Shown: positions 45,213-58,378, counted from the first letter of the stretch. The stretch is DNA of 64,000 bases from Margaritifera margaritifera (GCA_029931535.1 JAQPZY010001675.1:8784501-8848500), one strand, 5' to 3'. A program made the numbers and translations. Notes: a model not told the origin generated them from the letters alone.

Positions 45213-45597
45213 ACCTAGACCGATAATCATCCCCTAAACCTGTACTGATACTGATTGGAGGTTTGGGGGTTGATCTCGCCTTTTCTTTAAAATGTGAAAT
45301 TTCATGCAGACACTTTACTTTCGTCCACACACATCGGTGTATGTCTTAGGCACTTACCAGTATTTCTCGCTGCTCTTTAGTTACTGTCAGCTGAATGGTC
45401 CTGTCGGCAATACGTACAGAATATTTTCAGATCAAATCATATGTTTGACAACTTATAATGCGCGTGAAATAACACAACCCTACCTACTGCGGCCATTTCG
45501 AACTTCGTGCAAATGTTGGTCGACAACTTGGAATACGCCTTGTCTTGGAATGCTGAGTTATTGCGCTCTTTCTCGAGAAATTGCAAGACAATGCGAA
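45213..45597 (+). repeat. Dispersed repeat family 'A' (copy 1 of 3)
   Basis: Matches the reverse complement of 50769-51171 over nearly its whole length: CCGATAA...CCTGTACTGATACTGATTGG, TTCTTTAAAATGTGAAATTT, CATGCAGA, CAAATCATATGTTTGACA, AATAACACAACCCTACCTAC and CCATTTCGAACTTCGTGC. The first part forms a hairpin (CCCCTAAACCT.../AGGTTTGGGG). A 100-codon open frame (45304-45606) reads HTSVYVLGTYQY and GPVGNTYRIFSDQIICLTTY. Similar peptides are open in the other two copies. Family not recognised; could be a non-autonomous transposon or part of a larger one. Confidence 0.75.
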
Positions 45598-46289
45598 GCG
45601 ATATAAATACCGGTCTCCCCGGGTTAGTTCGTGAGTACGTTGACGACGTAGAAAGTTTAGAAGGAGAATTTTTTGTTGTTGTTTTTTTAAACATTTTGCA
45701 GTGACAAATATATTGACAATTAAACCACAATTAAATCTTTTACTCGGAAATATTATGTGAACAGTGTATTTAATATACTTGATATAAAACATGAAGATGT
45801 GATGTGCAAATTTCCTGGCGAAACTGCAAAAAATTAAAGTACACAGTAATATGATTTTTTTTGTCTATTTTCAGTAGTTTTACGTGAATTGAAAAAATAG
45901 GTTGTGAAATTGGATTTTGAAAAAATATTTATCAGATGTAGAATGTATATTTTTATACATGACAATTGTCATGAAATTGATAATATTATTGCTAAAAGCA
46001 TATGCAATATATTAAATGAATAATTTAATGTAATGAAAACTAGCACCAATAAATTGGTAACATGAATTGTGAAGATAATGTCTTATATTTCTACCATATA
46101 TGAACATGATATGAATGTTGATGTTTGTATCTATTAGTTAAATTTTGAAATAAATTTGTTTCAAATTCATTTTCATTTTGAGAAATAAATACTACGAATA
46201 TTTTGCATATTATTTGGATTACTATTAGAAAGATATAAGTAGTTATGGGGGATGATATGGGATAGAGGGCGCGCTATGGTGTTTGAAGG
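45598..46289. other. No feature seen
   Basis: Very AT-rich; no supported gene. Confidence 0.45.
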
Positions 46290-46432
46290 GAATTAACATT
46301 AAATATGGCCCTATGGGAATCGTTGGGAATTTGACATTAAGTATGACCCTATGAAGGTCAATGAGAATTTAATATTAAGTATGACCTTATGGGAATCTAT
46401 GGGAATTTAACATTAAATATGGACCTATGCCC
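46290..46432. repeat. About 45-50-bp tandem repeat, three copies
   Basis: TTAACATTAAATATGGCCCTATGGGAAT-like units (AATTTAACATTAA, TATG(A/G)CC(C/T)TATG, GGGAATC) repeated with substitutions. Confidence 0.85.
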
Positions 46433-46527
46433 CGTGGGTTCTATGGAAGATGTACGTTAAAAGCGTCTATAAAAAAACAAATAGCATGATCTTATGGACC
46501 TTATTTGGGATTTATGAGTCAACACCT

Positions 46528-46975
46528 ACCTTGACTGACCAAGACTTATCCTAGTCCGATAAATCAGCCCCCCACCCAAATATGTGTTAACAGATCTGTC
46601 TGGAACACACCTGCGTACAGTTTAGACACTTAGCGGTATTTGGTATCAGCCGTATTCGTATATTGCCACGAAATTCAAAATGGCCACAAGACTTAGGGTT
46701 GCTTTTATTCCACGTGGATTTACAAGTCGTCAAACACAGGATTTGATCCGAAATTATTCTGTACATATCACCAAAAGGACCCTTCAACCGACGGTAGCTC
46801 AAGAGATGCCAATAATACTGGTAAGTGTCTAAAATACACACCGATATGTTGCGGACAGATCTGTCTGCAAACGATTGATCGATTATATAAATAGGTGATA
46901 TCAAATCCACAAAGAATCCATCAGTATCAACACATATTTGGAGGGCCTATTTATTGGACTAGACTTATCCTAACA
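46528..46975 (-). mobile_element. Dispersed repeat family copy 2 of 3, with terminal inverted repeats
   Basis: The two ends are inverted copies of each other: left ATAAATCAGCCCCCCACCCAA then ATATGTGTTAACAGATCTGTC; right, reverse-complemented, ATAAATAGGCCCTCCAA then ATATGTGTTGATAC and, further in, CAGACAGATCTGTCCGCA. The minus-strand interior shares ACACTTACCAGTATT, TCGGATCAAATC.T.TGTTTGAC and CCATTT.GAA.TTCGTG with the other copies, and an open frame contains RRLKGPFGDMYRIISDQILC. Size about 450 bp, no transposase: MITE-like behaviour is plausible. Confidence 0.6.
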
Positions 46976-48063
46976 CGCCAACACCTACACCTACAAATTA
47001 AATACAGACGTGCAGGGGAGAGGGGGCGGGGGTAAAGTAGCAGGTACAATCATGAAGAGTATCACTTATTGACCATGCACACCCACCTTCACTATTCAAC
47101 ACTTAACCTTTATAAACCAAACAGAGGAAGGAAGGTATGGATAGGTAATGCTCACTCACACACTTGTGGACTATTCAACACATCATGTCACAAAAATATC
47201 ATCACACATAAGTAGTATATGACTTGTATTTACTGAGCAACTATAAAATACCAAGAAACAAACTTATTTAATTTTTCACAAACCAATACCCTCCTCCCTC
47301 CTCAGATGAAACAGGATAAAGTAATAACAAACCCAAGGTTACTGCCAAATCTATTTTCCAAACCAACACATTACCCCGTATTAACTGAACCAATACGACA
47401 TATACACAAACAGACTAATTTTCATTTTCAAAAATTAATATCGTCCAGGGCTTTACAAATCCACTTGCCCGACGCTCGGGGCAAACTAAAATTCAGCTAG
47501 AGCAAGTTCAAGTTTGCAAAGTACGAGGGCAAGTTAAAAAAAATTTCAGAGAGATTCAGAGTGAGCGAGAAAGAGAGAGGTCGTGTTCAGTTCGTAATGC
47601 TTTATGTTCTGCAAGTTTTATATTCGGCGATCTCGCCACAGTACATATATCAGAACCTTTATTTAGCGTTTATATGTACCGCATTCTTCTATTTCTTAAT
47701 TGCCCACAGTTTCTTTAAACTTTCAATCCTTTATTTCACACCATTTACTGTCAAAGTCTGTATTTTCCATTTTGAAGTCAATGTCAATGTCAGTCTTGCA
47801 TGATCTCGCGCAGAAAGATAAGGTTAATTGTTCTAAACATATTTTATAGTCATTTTCTTAAACAATATGGGATTGGACACGAGTTGTCTAACTCAATTAG
47901 ATCATTTCCAAAAACATCAAAAAATGATCGAAAGATGACATTCATTTTACACAAATTCAAGTACATCCGAAAAGCAAGGTAACAAATTTCGTATATCAAA
48001 GGACATGAAACATTTCAAAAGAAAAGATAATACACATATAAGTATGTAGCTAATTAGATAAGC

Positions 48064-48065
<2 letters not shown>
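46976..48065. other. No gene seen
   Basis: A G-rich GGGGAGAGGGGGCGGGGGT tract near 47014-47033; the rest shows no supported gene. Confidence 0.45.

Positions 48066-48141
<76 letters not shown>
48066..48141. repeat. (GA)n microsatellite
   Basis: Pure GA tract, about 38 units. Confidence 0.97.
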
Positions 48142-48143
<2 letters not shown>

Positions 48144-48655
48144 CACTGGTTTCAGTCACTTTTGTGCATTTCGTTTATTTACAAATTTGTTGCTTAGAAT
48201 ATAATTGTAAGTATTAAAAACGTCCAGTTTCGTGGATATATTTCTGAAGATTTAGGAGTATGACATAATATTTTTTTTCTTAGTTCGACTTCACCTTTCA
48301 ATACTAAATCCAGAGTTACAAAACGTGTGTTGTTGAAAGATATATCGAAGATCCTTGGGTTTTAAATAAGGGGCAATATAAAAAAAAACAGTTCTCAGCA
48401 TCTTCATTGTCATAACCACATGCACACATCGGAGAGTTAACTAAATTCATTTTGTAAAGATCGGATTTGAGTGGACTACATGAGTGTTAAAGTTTAGTAT
48501 GTACGATACGAAGGTGACAATAGCCAATATCATAATACGGTGGTGGCCCGTTAGTTAAATTAGATAAATGTTTTTCAAAGAGAAAAAGATTCGGAAATTT
48601 CGGATATCTTCAAGGAGAGAGTCCCAAAGACCAATCACACATGTAAGAAAGGACG

Positions 48656-48657
<2 letters not shown>
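48142..48657. other. No feature seen (may include LINE 3' UTR)
   Basis: No reading frame; it lies downstream of the minus-strand LINE below and might contain its 3' untranslated part. Confidence 0.4.

Positions 48658-48718
<61 letters not shown>
48658..48718. repeat. (TA)n microsatellite
   Basis: Pure TA tract inserted near the C-terminal end of the LINE relic. Confidence 0.97.
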
Positions 48719-48719
<1 letters not shown>

Positions 48720-48724
<5 letters not shown>

Positions 48725-50070
48725 GGTAGAGATCGGTGTGAAGCTTTGGAAGTTACGTAGACTATAATGAGATGCCTCATATTTCCTTTGTGGAAGATGG
48801 TCGCTTAAATAGGTGGGTACTTGAGTATTTATAATCAAATACATTATGCATAATCTCTTCTTTTCCTTCGTTGTGCAAGAGTTCTCCAACCAGTTTCTTC
48901 ATAAAGAGAGCAATAAATGGGTGCATCTTCCAAGTCAATTCTTTCTCTAATCTGTCTGAATCTTTAATAGAGCAATTATTCCAGACTTCAGAAATATATT
49001 CTAAAATTGGACGTATGAATAGTATATATCGTTTGGTCAAAGCTGTTCTGCGAAAAGATATTTTTGTCGCGCAAAACATAGATATTTAGATGCTTTCTGA
49101 ATAATCATACTAATATGATCAGTCAACTTAACATTAGATGATAATGTTAGTCCTAAGTGTCTATGACTTTTAACAGAAAGCAAACGCATATTATCAAAAG
49201 AGAATTTCTGATAGGAAAAGTCAGTCTGACGGTTTGCGATTAATAAAATGTCTGTTTTCGAAGTGTTCAAAGTAACAAGCCAGTCGTTTTCCCATGCATT
49301 AAGTTTTCAAGATCATTGTTTATATTCCTTTATACATGTAAAGGATATGTAGAAGAAGTCGCAAGAGAAGTATCATCAGCAAATAGCTTCGCAAGCGAGT
49401 TCAAGTCGTCTGCTAAATCGTTGACATAAAAAAAAGACGGAAACTTGGAGAACCCTAGCAGTTACTTGACATTTTGTTGATACTGAAGTTCGATGGAAAA
49501 CTCTCTGGTAGCAGTTTGATAAGTATCTTTTGAGCCATGATAAAAGTTTACCGGCAATTCCATATTTTTTAAAACTTATAACCTAACATTTAATCAATAC
49601 TCTAGCAAAAGCTTTACTGACATCAAGGAATGTTAAACACGTGACTTCATTCGAATCAATAGAAGAACATTTTTTGTAATCAAGTTCAATTAGTTCATGA
49701 GTTGTTGAACGGCCTGGAAGAAATCCAGATTGGTATTTATCATCAAATCATTTTCATGCCAAAAATTATATTTATGTCTGAATATAATTCTTTTAAAAAC
49801 CTTTGACACACAGCTCATTAGAGAAATTGGTCTGTAATTAGACGATAGCGTTTTGTCTCCTTTCTTATAAATCGGCATGACATGAGCTAGATTTCACTGT
49901 GCGGCGAACATAATGGCTTCAACTGATTTATTGATATTTGCAAGGGCACATAAATTTCTTCAAATATATTTTTGAAAGCGTATTACTAATTTCATTGGGT
50001 CCAGCGGCTTTGCTTAGGTTAAGACTAGTTATTACATTCATAATTTTTTGTTTATGTATAATGATGTCAG
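48720..50070 (-). pseudogene. Decayed LINE reverse transcriptase (CR1/Jockey-like)
   Basis: Minus-strand order from about 50060: NLSKAAGPNEIS (family: KAxGPDxIS), MPIYKKGDKTLSSNYRPISL (49820-49878), YQSGFLPGRSTTHELIEL (about 49690-49740), motif A TFLDVSKAF (about 49609-49640), GIAGKLLSWLKRYL, NDLADDLNSLAKLFADDTSL with an intact FADD catalytic motif C (about 49368-49430), LFIRPILEYISEVWNN and DRLEKELTWKM (about 48930-49010). Many stops and frameshifts. Organised like the LINE at 14.7-16.2 kb but not a close copy (motif C intact here, altered there). No endonuclease seen, so 5'-truncated. Confidence 0.85.
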
Positions 50071-50389
50071 AAATAATTGTTTGATTTCTAACTTCAAAAG
50101 GCTGTAACTGTTTAGCATTATTAATTATTTATTTGACAGTTATGTTTTGATAGCAACAGTCATTTTAGATCTTTAATACCTTCCAAATATGTTTTTCAAA
50201 TGCCGAAATTGCTAAAAATGATATACATGAATCATGTAACAATTCGGAATGGGCTTCATAACTGTGAAATATGGCTCCACGTGTCAATGAAAACAGTCCC
50301 TATAAGCCTTTCCTACCTTCATATTATCATTTTTAAGCCCAAATGATTAAAAGTAACTAATCCAGCTTCAGAAATAAAAAATTAAAAAG

Positions 50390-50392
<3 letters not shown>
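50071..50392. other. No feature seen
   Basis: No supported gene; may include further decayed LINE upstream sequence. Confidence 0.4.

Positions 50393-50448
<56 letters not shown>
50393..50448. repeat. (CA)n microsatellite
   Basis: Pure CA tract, about 27 units. Confidence 0.97.
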
Positions 50449-50768
50449 ATTTCTTAAAAATATTCTTTTTAGGCCAACATTCTCAAAAGGAGCATGCAGA
50501 CATTATGCAATAATTTCAACACGCTGAAGATGTTGACATTGTGTAACAGGCCAAAAACTTTTGCTTCGAAAAGGACAAGCGATCGTCCTAGACTCATCCC
50601 CCCCCCCCCAAAAAAAAAAAAAAAAATAGGAAAAAAATATAAATATTTTCATGCGTTTAAATGTTATAAATTTATATCTTGCGAGACATACATTATTCCT
50701 GTACACCAATGAAAATATCTAAAGATGTTTTCTGATCAAGTTTGACTTAAAAACACGCCGAAAACCTC

Positions 50769-51171
50769 ACCATGAAATATCTCGAGAAAGACCGCAATAA
50801 TTTGGAATTCCAAGTTGTTGAGCGCAATTTCTTAAGAAAAGGCTTATTCCAAGTTGTCCCCAACATAGGCACGAAGTTCGAAATGGCAGCAGTAGGTAGG
50901 GTTGTGTTATTCCACGTGCAATTACAACGTGTCAAACATATGACTTGATCCGGAAATAATCTGTATACATTGTCGAAAAGACCCTTCAGCCGACCGTAAC
51001 TCAAGAGCAGAGAGAATACCGGTGTCTAAAATATACACCAATGTGTGCGGACGAAAGTCTCTGCATGAAATTTCACATTTTAAAGAATAGTCGAGATCAA
51101 ACCCCCAAACCTCCAATCAGTATCAGTACAGGTTTGGGGGCGGATTTATCGGCCTAAATATAACCTATTCC
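50769..51171 (-). repeat. Dispersed repeat family copy 3 of 3
   Basis: Inverted relative to 45213-45597 and similar over about 400 bp. Contains a perfect 11-bp hairpin, CCCCCAAACCT (51102-51112) with AGGTTTGGGGG (51130-51140), and an extra tandem piece (CAACTTGGAAT twice). Minus-strand frames read RPHTLVYILDTG and GRLKGLFDNVYRLFPDQVIC. Confidence 0.75.
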
Positions 51172-52984
51172 AATCACTAGGATCTGCGCATACATTAAAG
51201 ATGTCGTTAAGTTTTGTTTCTGATTGTTATCTGGTACTCGCCGTAATGCGATTGAACGGATAATATCTATTCCTAAAAGATTGTATTCAGGATTCTGAAT
51301 TGGTAAGAAGATATGGGGTGTGAAGTGTGGGGGACTATTCCTGTCTTTTGAAATGAAGCTATCCCAGGAATAACAAAATCCACTAGGCATCATAGGGCCC
51401 GATCTAGAACATCCGGTACAATTTAAATGCATAATATGCATTCAACTCTTAACTGCCGGCAGATCTGAGTCGTGGCTGTTCCCAGTAGGTTGCGCTTGAA
51501 ATATGACCAAATATGGTAGTCGAGACTACTGCGACTGTCTCTGGAAGAAAAGAAGCTTCTGACAGGGGAAGACTTAGGGTGATAACTTCAGCACCATATG
51601 TCTCCATAAAAAGATCCCCAAAGCCCATGATTCGTCTCAGAGATGGCTTTTACGCTACGCAAATATTCTATGCAATAAAAAAATAAATGCATAAATTGTA
51701 CGCTCAAGTACTTTCTCAATAATCTTCCAAAGTTACTCGTTGCATGTGGCGAAAAACAGTACAGGTGGAATAAGATCCCAGAACTCAATCTCCATTAGAA
51801 TTTTGCCCACTTTACACAAGGTCTAAAGGAATCTCGGTCGCAAAATAAGCATGACATAAAATGTATATTAAATGAACTAGAACTCGCTGAGAAAAAAGAA
51901 AAAAAAAGAAAAAAGAAAGAAAGAAAAAAGTAAAAGATGTGTTCAAACTGAACGTGATAGATTGCATTGTAATAAATATACGTAATTGAACGTCAACGTT
52001 CTTGGAGGAGCCAGAAATTGCAGGCATCCTGCATACATCAAGTTAACAATGGTGACATGATTATACAAAGTAATATATTTCTCGATCTCGAATGCTCCTA
52101 GTATTGGATCAGTCTAGCACTAACAAGTCGTTTTTTCTTTCTTTCTTTAATCTCGTGGAAGTCGATTTACTGTTTCCGAATCAGGCCTTGGATGTATCGT
52201 TCAGCCGGAATGCGTCATGGAATGTATGTTTTTACTTGAAATGTAAATTGACTCGGTGAGTATCAAGATGACCCTATATCGATTTCAAACACTTCAGACA
52301 GCCGAGCTAAGCCTGAAACCAATTGAATGCATGACAGTAACATATATATACATGTCACTATACTTATATAAATAGGCTACAAATACTAAATATGACCCAG
52401 CCTTCGCCGATGTCTACGCTCTGAACTACCTCGGATTAAACGATTGACACTGACTTATAGATGCAACTTGATTTAAGTCCGTGACAATCGTTATGGTTAA
52501 TTAAGAGAATTTAAGACCTTGATTATGGATTCTAAATTTAAATCTTTTAATATAGAGAATGCCCAATGATTCTTGTCCAATACCATGCATACCGGGCTCT
52601 CTCTCTCGAATTTAAAAAGAAAAATACAAACAAAGCAATTAGAATTTGACAAAAAATCTGTATCAAATTAAACGAACATTTCGTATTGGCCATTTTTGGG
52701 CATGGCATCGGTGGATTGAAACTTGCGGATGAATTTTTGACAACATTTTCCGTAAACAACATAAGCAGAGGTTAATCGTCTTGAATTTCAGAACAATTCT
52801 TTCATCCAGAAGTAAAAACTACTGACATTGAAAATGACATGTAAATATGTAATCTTATTTGTTCGCTTATTAATTTCTTCTTTACTATAAATTCAACAAA
52901 ATCTTTTCTTTCATAGCTTCGTATATTATATTATTAGGGAAAAGGTTCTCGAAACATTTTTCAATATTTGGAAAATGTTTACTT

Positions 52985-52990
<6 letters not shown>
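51172..52990. other. No gene seen
   Basis: About 1.8 kb without a supported gene; A/G-rich AAAAAAGAAAG tract at about 51893-51935. Confidence 0.5.

Positions 52991-53043
<53 letters not shown>
52991..53043. repeat. (TA)n microsatellite
   Basis: Pure TA tract. Confidence 0.97.
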
Positions 53044-53047
<4 letters not shown>

Positions 53048-53123
53048 CTGCCGAATTTTTTCCTCAAAACAACAATGATAAAATCGTAACTGTAATAAGA
53101 TTCGATGATATTTATCCTTCTTT

Positions 53124-53862
53124 CTCGTATCATAGTAAGGCTATAGTAGGCACAATACAACATCATAATAGGGACTGAATATTGCCATATGTCGTATCAT
53201 AGTAGGGGTATAGTAGGTACAATACAACATCAAAATAGAGACTGAATCTTGCCATATGTCGTATCATAGTAGGGGTATAGTAGGTACAATACAACATCAT
53301 ACTAGAGACTGAATCTTGCCATATGTCGTATCATAGTAGGAGTATAGTAGGTACAATACAACATCAAAATAGAGACTGGGTCTTGCTATATGTCGTATCA
53401 TAGTAAGGGTATAGTAGGTACAATAAAACATCATAATAGGGACTGAATCTTGCCATATGTCGTATCATTGTAAGGGTAGGTACAATAAAACATCATAATA
53501 GGGACTGAATCTTGCCATATGTCGTATCATTGTAAGGGTATAGTAGGTACAATAAAACATCATAATAGGGACTGAATCTTGCCATATGTCGTATCATAGT
53601 AAGGGTATAGTAGGTACAATACAACATCAAAATAGAGACTGAGTCTTGCTATATGTCGTATCATAGTAAGGGTATAGTAGGTACAATACAACATCAAAAT
53701 AGAGACTGAATCTTGCTATATGTCGTATCATAGTAAGGGTATAGTAGGTACAATACAACATCATAATAGAGACTGAATCTTGCCATAAGTCGTATCATAG
53801 TAGGATATAGTAGGTACAATAAAGCATCATAATAGAGACTGAATCTTGCCATATGTCGTTGC
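53124..53862. repeat. 67-bp minisatellite, about 11 copies
   Basis: Unit: GTCGTATCATAGTAGGGGTA, TAGTAGGTACAATACAACAT, CAAAATAGAGACTGAATCTT, GCCATAT. One copy near 53465 lacks GTATAGTAG. Variants cluster by position. Confidence 0.95.
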
Positions 53863-55327
53863 AGAAACTTTATTTCCACGCATATTGCAGAACATTCACT
53901 TTATCAGACAGTTCATTCAACATCAGGGATAAGTTATCGCGGGATTTGTTGCGTAAGCTAATCTAAGATAGTATAATGGTTGTTTACATTGTAGTGATTC
54001 TTCACATCATAACAGGTCAGTTTTGGGCTTCCGCAAGGTTGGATCAGCACGTGCTACTAATATGGTCTATTAGGAAGCATCTGGAGCGTATGTAAACAAC
54101 ACGCTTTTATGTAACGTAAACATAAGTAAAGTAATTGCGCGCCATTTGCAAATAACACAACATAATTTTCGACAGGTTGATAAACATTTGATTATGATCT
54201 TGACATTTATTGAAAGGATTACGTGATCATTGTCCAATTTGAACATGTGTAATAGATTAAAATCGAAAATGAAGAAGAAGAAACAACAGCAGATTGAAGT
54301 TCATCCAAGGCTTAAATAACCGAAATGAACTGATGCTAAAGTATTGTAGAAATACTGAAATGGTGGACAAACAGCTTTATCCCATTTTGTTATCATCTTA
54401 TTATTGCATAGACGAGAACTGGCAAACTTCCTGGTTTAGATGAAGTACGGAAAAGTTGAATTAATGATAATTCTGTCCAAGACCGTAAATGTTCATTAAG
54501 GTAGAAATATACTCATAAACTGACGACCAGGTTGCTGCAAGTTTAACGACATTAATAAAACAAACAAAATAATTGTTGACCTTGAAGTTGCTGACAGAAA
54601 ACCAGAAAACATTTACGTACAGAAACAAATGTATAAAATTGAATATTTACCTATATTACGCTAACTTTATTTTAAGTTATAGAAGTCGTTTTATTAAGCA
54701 TCATACAGCGACTTTCAGATTAACATGTAATTTTGGTACAATACGCTGTCTCTACGCTACCAGATTTAGGCAAGATGAAAATTTATTTACTAAACTAATA
54801 CTTTTTAAAAAATAAAATAACCTATTGGTCAGTGTGTACCTGGCGAAGAAAAAGGAAATACAATATTTCCACAATGCCTTCTTGATACTGTCCGAGCATA
54901 TCCACGTGTACACAGTCTATTATAAAATTGATCAAATATCCTGATCCGTCGATTTACAATGCATTAGCACATTTTTGTGCATATTTGTGGCTTTAGATAG
55001 TGTTTTCGATAGAATATTTACAGTAAATGCTGCATCTTCCTAATTTGTATTGAGCGGTAGTGAACACGAATTGAAATTTATAATAATTATACGGTTTAAA
55101 TTCATTAAACTCTCAAGAGTGGAACTCATAAATCACTCCAAACTTTGAAATAAAAGTATTTCAAAAGCTATTTATGACACTCGCATGAAATATTTTGCTC
55201 TAGCTGCTTTGTCTTATAAAATATTACAATAATTTTGTAAGCTATACTCAATGAAAATACGCTTTCTATCAATTGCATTTATAGGAAAAGTCTGAGTCTT
55301 TATTCTAAAAGTGTTATGAATTAAATG
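53863..55327. other. No gene seen
   Basis: About 1.5 kb, AT-rich, no supported gene. Confidence 0.5.
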
Positions 55328-56280
55328 CCAGATGTAGACATAAAACTCCTCTCTTCCCATTGAATAGGTTGAGCCAAGGCCAGATGTAGACATCAAACTC
55401 CTCTATTTTCTAACTGAATAGGTTGAGTCAAAGCCAGATGAAGACATCACAAGCCCACCTCTTCTAACTGAATAGGTTGAGCCAAGGCTAGATGTTGACA
55501 TCAAACCACTCTCTTCAAATTTAATAGGTTAGGTCAAGGCCAGATGAAGACATCAAACCCCTCTCTTCCCATTGAATAGGTTGAGCCAAGGCCAGATGAA
55601 GACATCAACCCCCCTCTCTTCTAACTGAATAGGTTAAGCCAAAGCCAGATGAAGACATCACCCCCCCCCCACCACCACCACCACCTCTTCTAACTGAATA
55701 GGCTGAGCCAAGGCCAGATGAAGACATCAAACCCCTCTCCTCCCGTTGAATAGGTTGAGTCTAGGCCAGGTTGTAGACATCGAACCCCTCTCCTCCCGTT
55801 GAATAGGTTGAGTCTAGGCCAGGTTGTAGACATCGAACCCCTCTCTTTCCATTGAATAGGTTGAGCCAAAGCCAGATGTATATATCAAACCCCTCTCTGC
55901 CCAGTGAATAGGTTGAGCCAAGGCCTAATGTAGACATCAAACCCTTCTCTTCCCATTGAATAGGTTGAGCCAAAGCTAGATGTAGATATCAAAGCCCACT
56001 CTTCCCAGTGAATGGGTTGAGCCAGTGCCAGATGTAGACATCAAACCCCTCTCTTCCCATTGAATTGATTGAGCTAAAGCCAGATGTAGATATCAAACCC
56101 CTCTCTGCCCAGAGAATAGGCTGTGCCAAGGCCAGATGTAGACATCAAACCCCTCTTTTCCCATTGAATAGGTTGATCCAAGTCCATATGCAGACATCAA
56201 AACTCCTGCATCCTGATGACCAGTCTCAGACAAGGCCAGATGTAGACACCCAAACCTTCTAATCCTAGTGACCAGCCTGA
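55328..56280. repeat. About 52-bp minisatellite, about 18 copies
   Basis: Unit: CCAGATGTAGACATCAAACC, CCTCTCTTCCCATTGAATAGG, TTGAGCCAAGG. One copy carries a C-run followed by ACC repeats (about 55661-55685). Two copies around 55760-55830 share CAGGTTGTAGACATCGAACC, a local duplication. Confidence 0.95.
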
Positions 56281-57729
56281 GCTCTAGTAAGATTCCGCTA
56301 TATAAGTTATTCTTAGCGTTATTGGTCGACCTGGGGTGTATAGCAGACATATAGTTGATAGTCAAAGTTGATAAAGTATTGAACTTGAAAAAGTCTAGTT
56401 TATTTATAGATTTACAATGAGAACTACACATAGTGACAAATGTCAAAGATGTAGAAATTTGTTTAACCCAATTTGGAACACAAGATAGTTTTCAATGTTA
56501 ATGCGAGGGGATTCAATATAGGATTTTCTGCTAATAATTCGATCAGAACGATACTGGAAGATAATTTGAAAAATGTCTCCTAAAAAACAACAACATCAAA
56601 ATCTTCTCTCTCAACATCATAAAGTTATCATTATATTATCAAAATTGCTAAGTAATATTTCTTTAAAAATAACTAAAGAATAGTGTACGGAAGTTCTGCA
56701 TGTGATTCTCGCTCATTTAAATATAACACTGGTTAAATAGCAATATTAGGAACAAGCGTGTGTGTGTGCTTGAAACTGTTTTAAGTATTTCACAAGTTAA
56801 TATTGGTTTGAATCTGACAAAAGCATCCTGAAAAATATGTCTTGAAACAAATGCACACACTTGGTGGAAAAAAGAAATTAAAAAAAACAAAAAAACAACA
56901 AACAAAAAAAACGGTCATCATCCATAAAAAAGAATATACTAGTATTTTTGGAAGATTAGGTTCCGGTCATCTTTGGATGATTTTCTGGGAAGCATGTGCG
57001 TTGGCCGAAGCTATAGATCTGTTTCCTCCGACATCTCTACAAGTTTTAACCACATAGTATACTGATTTACCCTACATACTGATACTCTAACCGTTTAACT
57101 TTATGTTTAGCCAAAGTAAGTGCGGTTTTTAAATTTTTAAAGAAGAGCTTTTTGCGACGACAAAGAGTTAACAGTGACCTCAACAACCAATAATCTCCAT
57201 TTTTAAGATCGGGATTTCCTTCACATCGTTGTTCATTTGATCAACTCTGGCCTCTAATGTGGTGACATCATTATCGATCTTCCCAACTGACAAAAAATTG
57301 ATTACCACAAAAGATTGTCTGTTTTTATATGCATTTGTCATTTCATCCAGTCATGGGCTATACATAATTTTTTTAGAGTGATACCAGAACAAATATAAGT
57401 GTATTCTACGACTATAAAAATGCAGAGGATTGCAGAGACGTGATTCGATTGGTTGTTTCTATAAGTATGCTTTTATTTTTTTTTACACAAAAATTCTGAT
57501 AATAATGAGTAGTTCCGTCTAACATATTGATTATTTACTTAATTAACAACATTAATTAATTAAGTGTGGCCCAATTTTATGAAATAACTACTAACAGCGC
57601 CATACATATTTACCTACTCTAGCGCAGCCAGATTACGTCGGTTAGCGCGTTTGCTATTATACAGGTAAACAAATGTCGCATAGTGTACAAGTAAAACTTC
57701 ATAATTTATTTTTTATAATGTTAGTCATT
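56281..57729. other. No gene seen
   Basis: About 1.4 kb, AT-rich; A-rich AAAAAAACAAAAAAAC tract near 56880-56910. No supported gene. Confidence 0.5.
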
Positions 57730-57805
57730 AAGGCCGCTTGATCTAGTGGTAACGCTCAGGATTACACATCAAAATATCCGAGTTTCAGTTCTTGTCACGG
57801 GCTAT
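57730..57805 (+). repeat. Candidate tRNA-derived (SINE-like) fragment
   Basis: GGCCGCTTGATCTAGTGGTAACGCT has a box-A-like TGATCTAGTGG, and CCGAGTTTCAGTTCTTG about 30 bases on sits where box B would be but is altered from GGTTCGANTCC. A cloverleaf cannot be closed convincingly, so it is not called a tRNA gene. Confidence 0.3.
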
Positions 57806-58246
57806 CTTTTGAAACATTTTCAGTTTAATAAATACAAATAAATGCTTATAATGCTTGATGCGCCAATACCAGAACAAATAAGAATAAAACGACAGACTAC
57901 TTTATTACGTGTTCCAACTTGAAAATAATTATGGAGGATGTTTAAACCATGCCCCCCCCCCCTGCGGCTTGGGGATGCAGAATAGGCCCGATGCTTCCGC
58001 CTGCATATCTTAAGAAGCAACTAATGATGGCAACCTTTATGCCCTGGCATCCGTCCTGTTTTTGTGTACCAGCTGAGAAAGTCTTTAACTTTTTAAAGGA
58101 GCATGGTTCATATATATATAACACTTTGTATTTAAAGATTTTACCCATTTCTGCTTTTTTCCTTGCTTTTGTATGGCTTTTATGTTTTACTTAAACTTAC
58201 TCGGCATTGTATAGTCAGGATTGGGCTGATGTGCCATTAAACGCTG
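57806..58246. other. No feature seen
   Basis: C-run near 57951-57962; no supported gene. Confidence 0.45.
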
Positions 58247-58378
58247 TACATACATACATACATACATACATACATACATACATACATACATACATACATA
58301 CATACATACATACATACATACATACATACATACATACATACATACATACATACATACATACATACATACATACATACA
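58247..58378. repeat. (TACA)n microsatellite
   Basis: About 33 TACA tetranucleotides, no interruptions seen. Lies just upstream of the polymerase relic. Confidence 0.98.

Noticed and set aside
45304..45606. 100-codon frame called as a stand-alone gene
   Set aside because: It lies within a three-copy dispersed repeat, so it was kept as part of that family and reported as a finding rather than a gene.
55761..56446. Minus-strand repeated peptide frames (GLGSTYSMG type)
   Set aside because: They follow the 52-bp minisatellite, shift frame between copies and show no gene structure.
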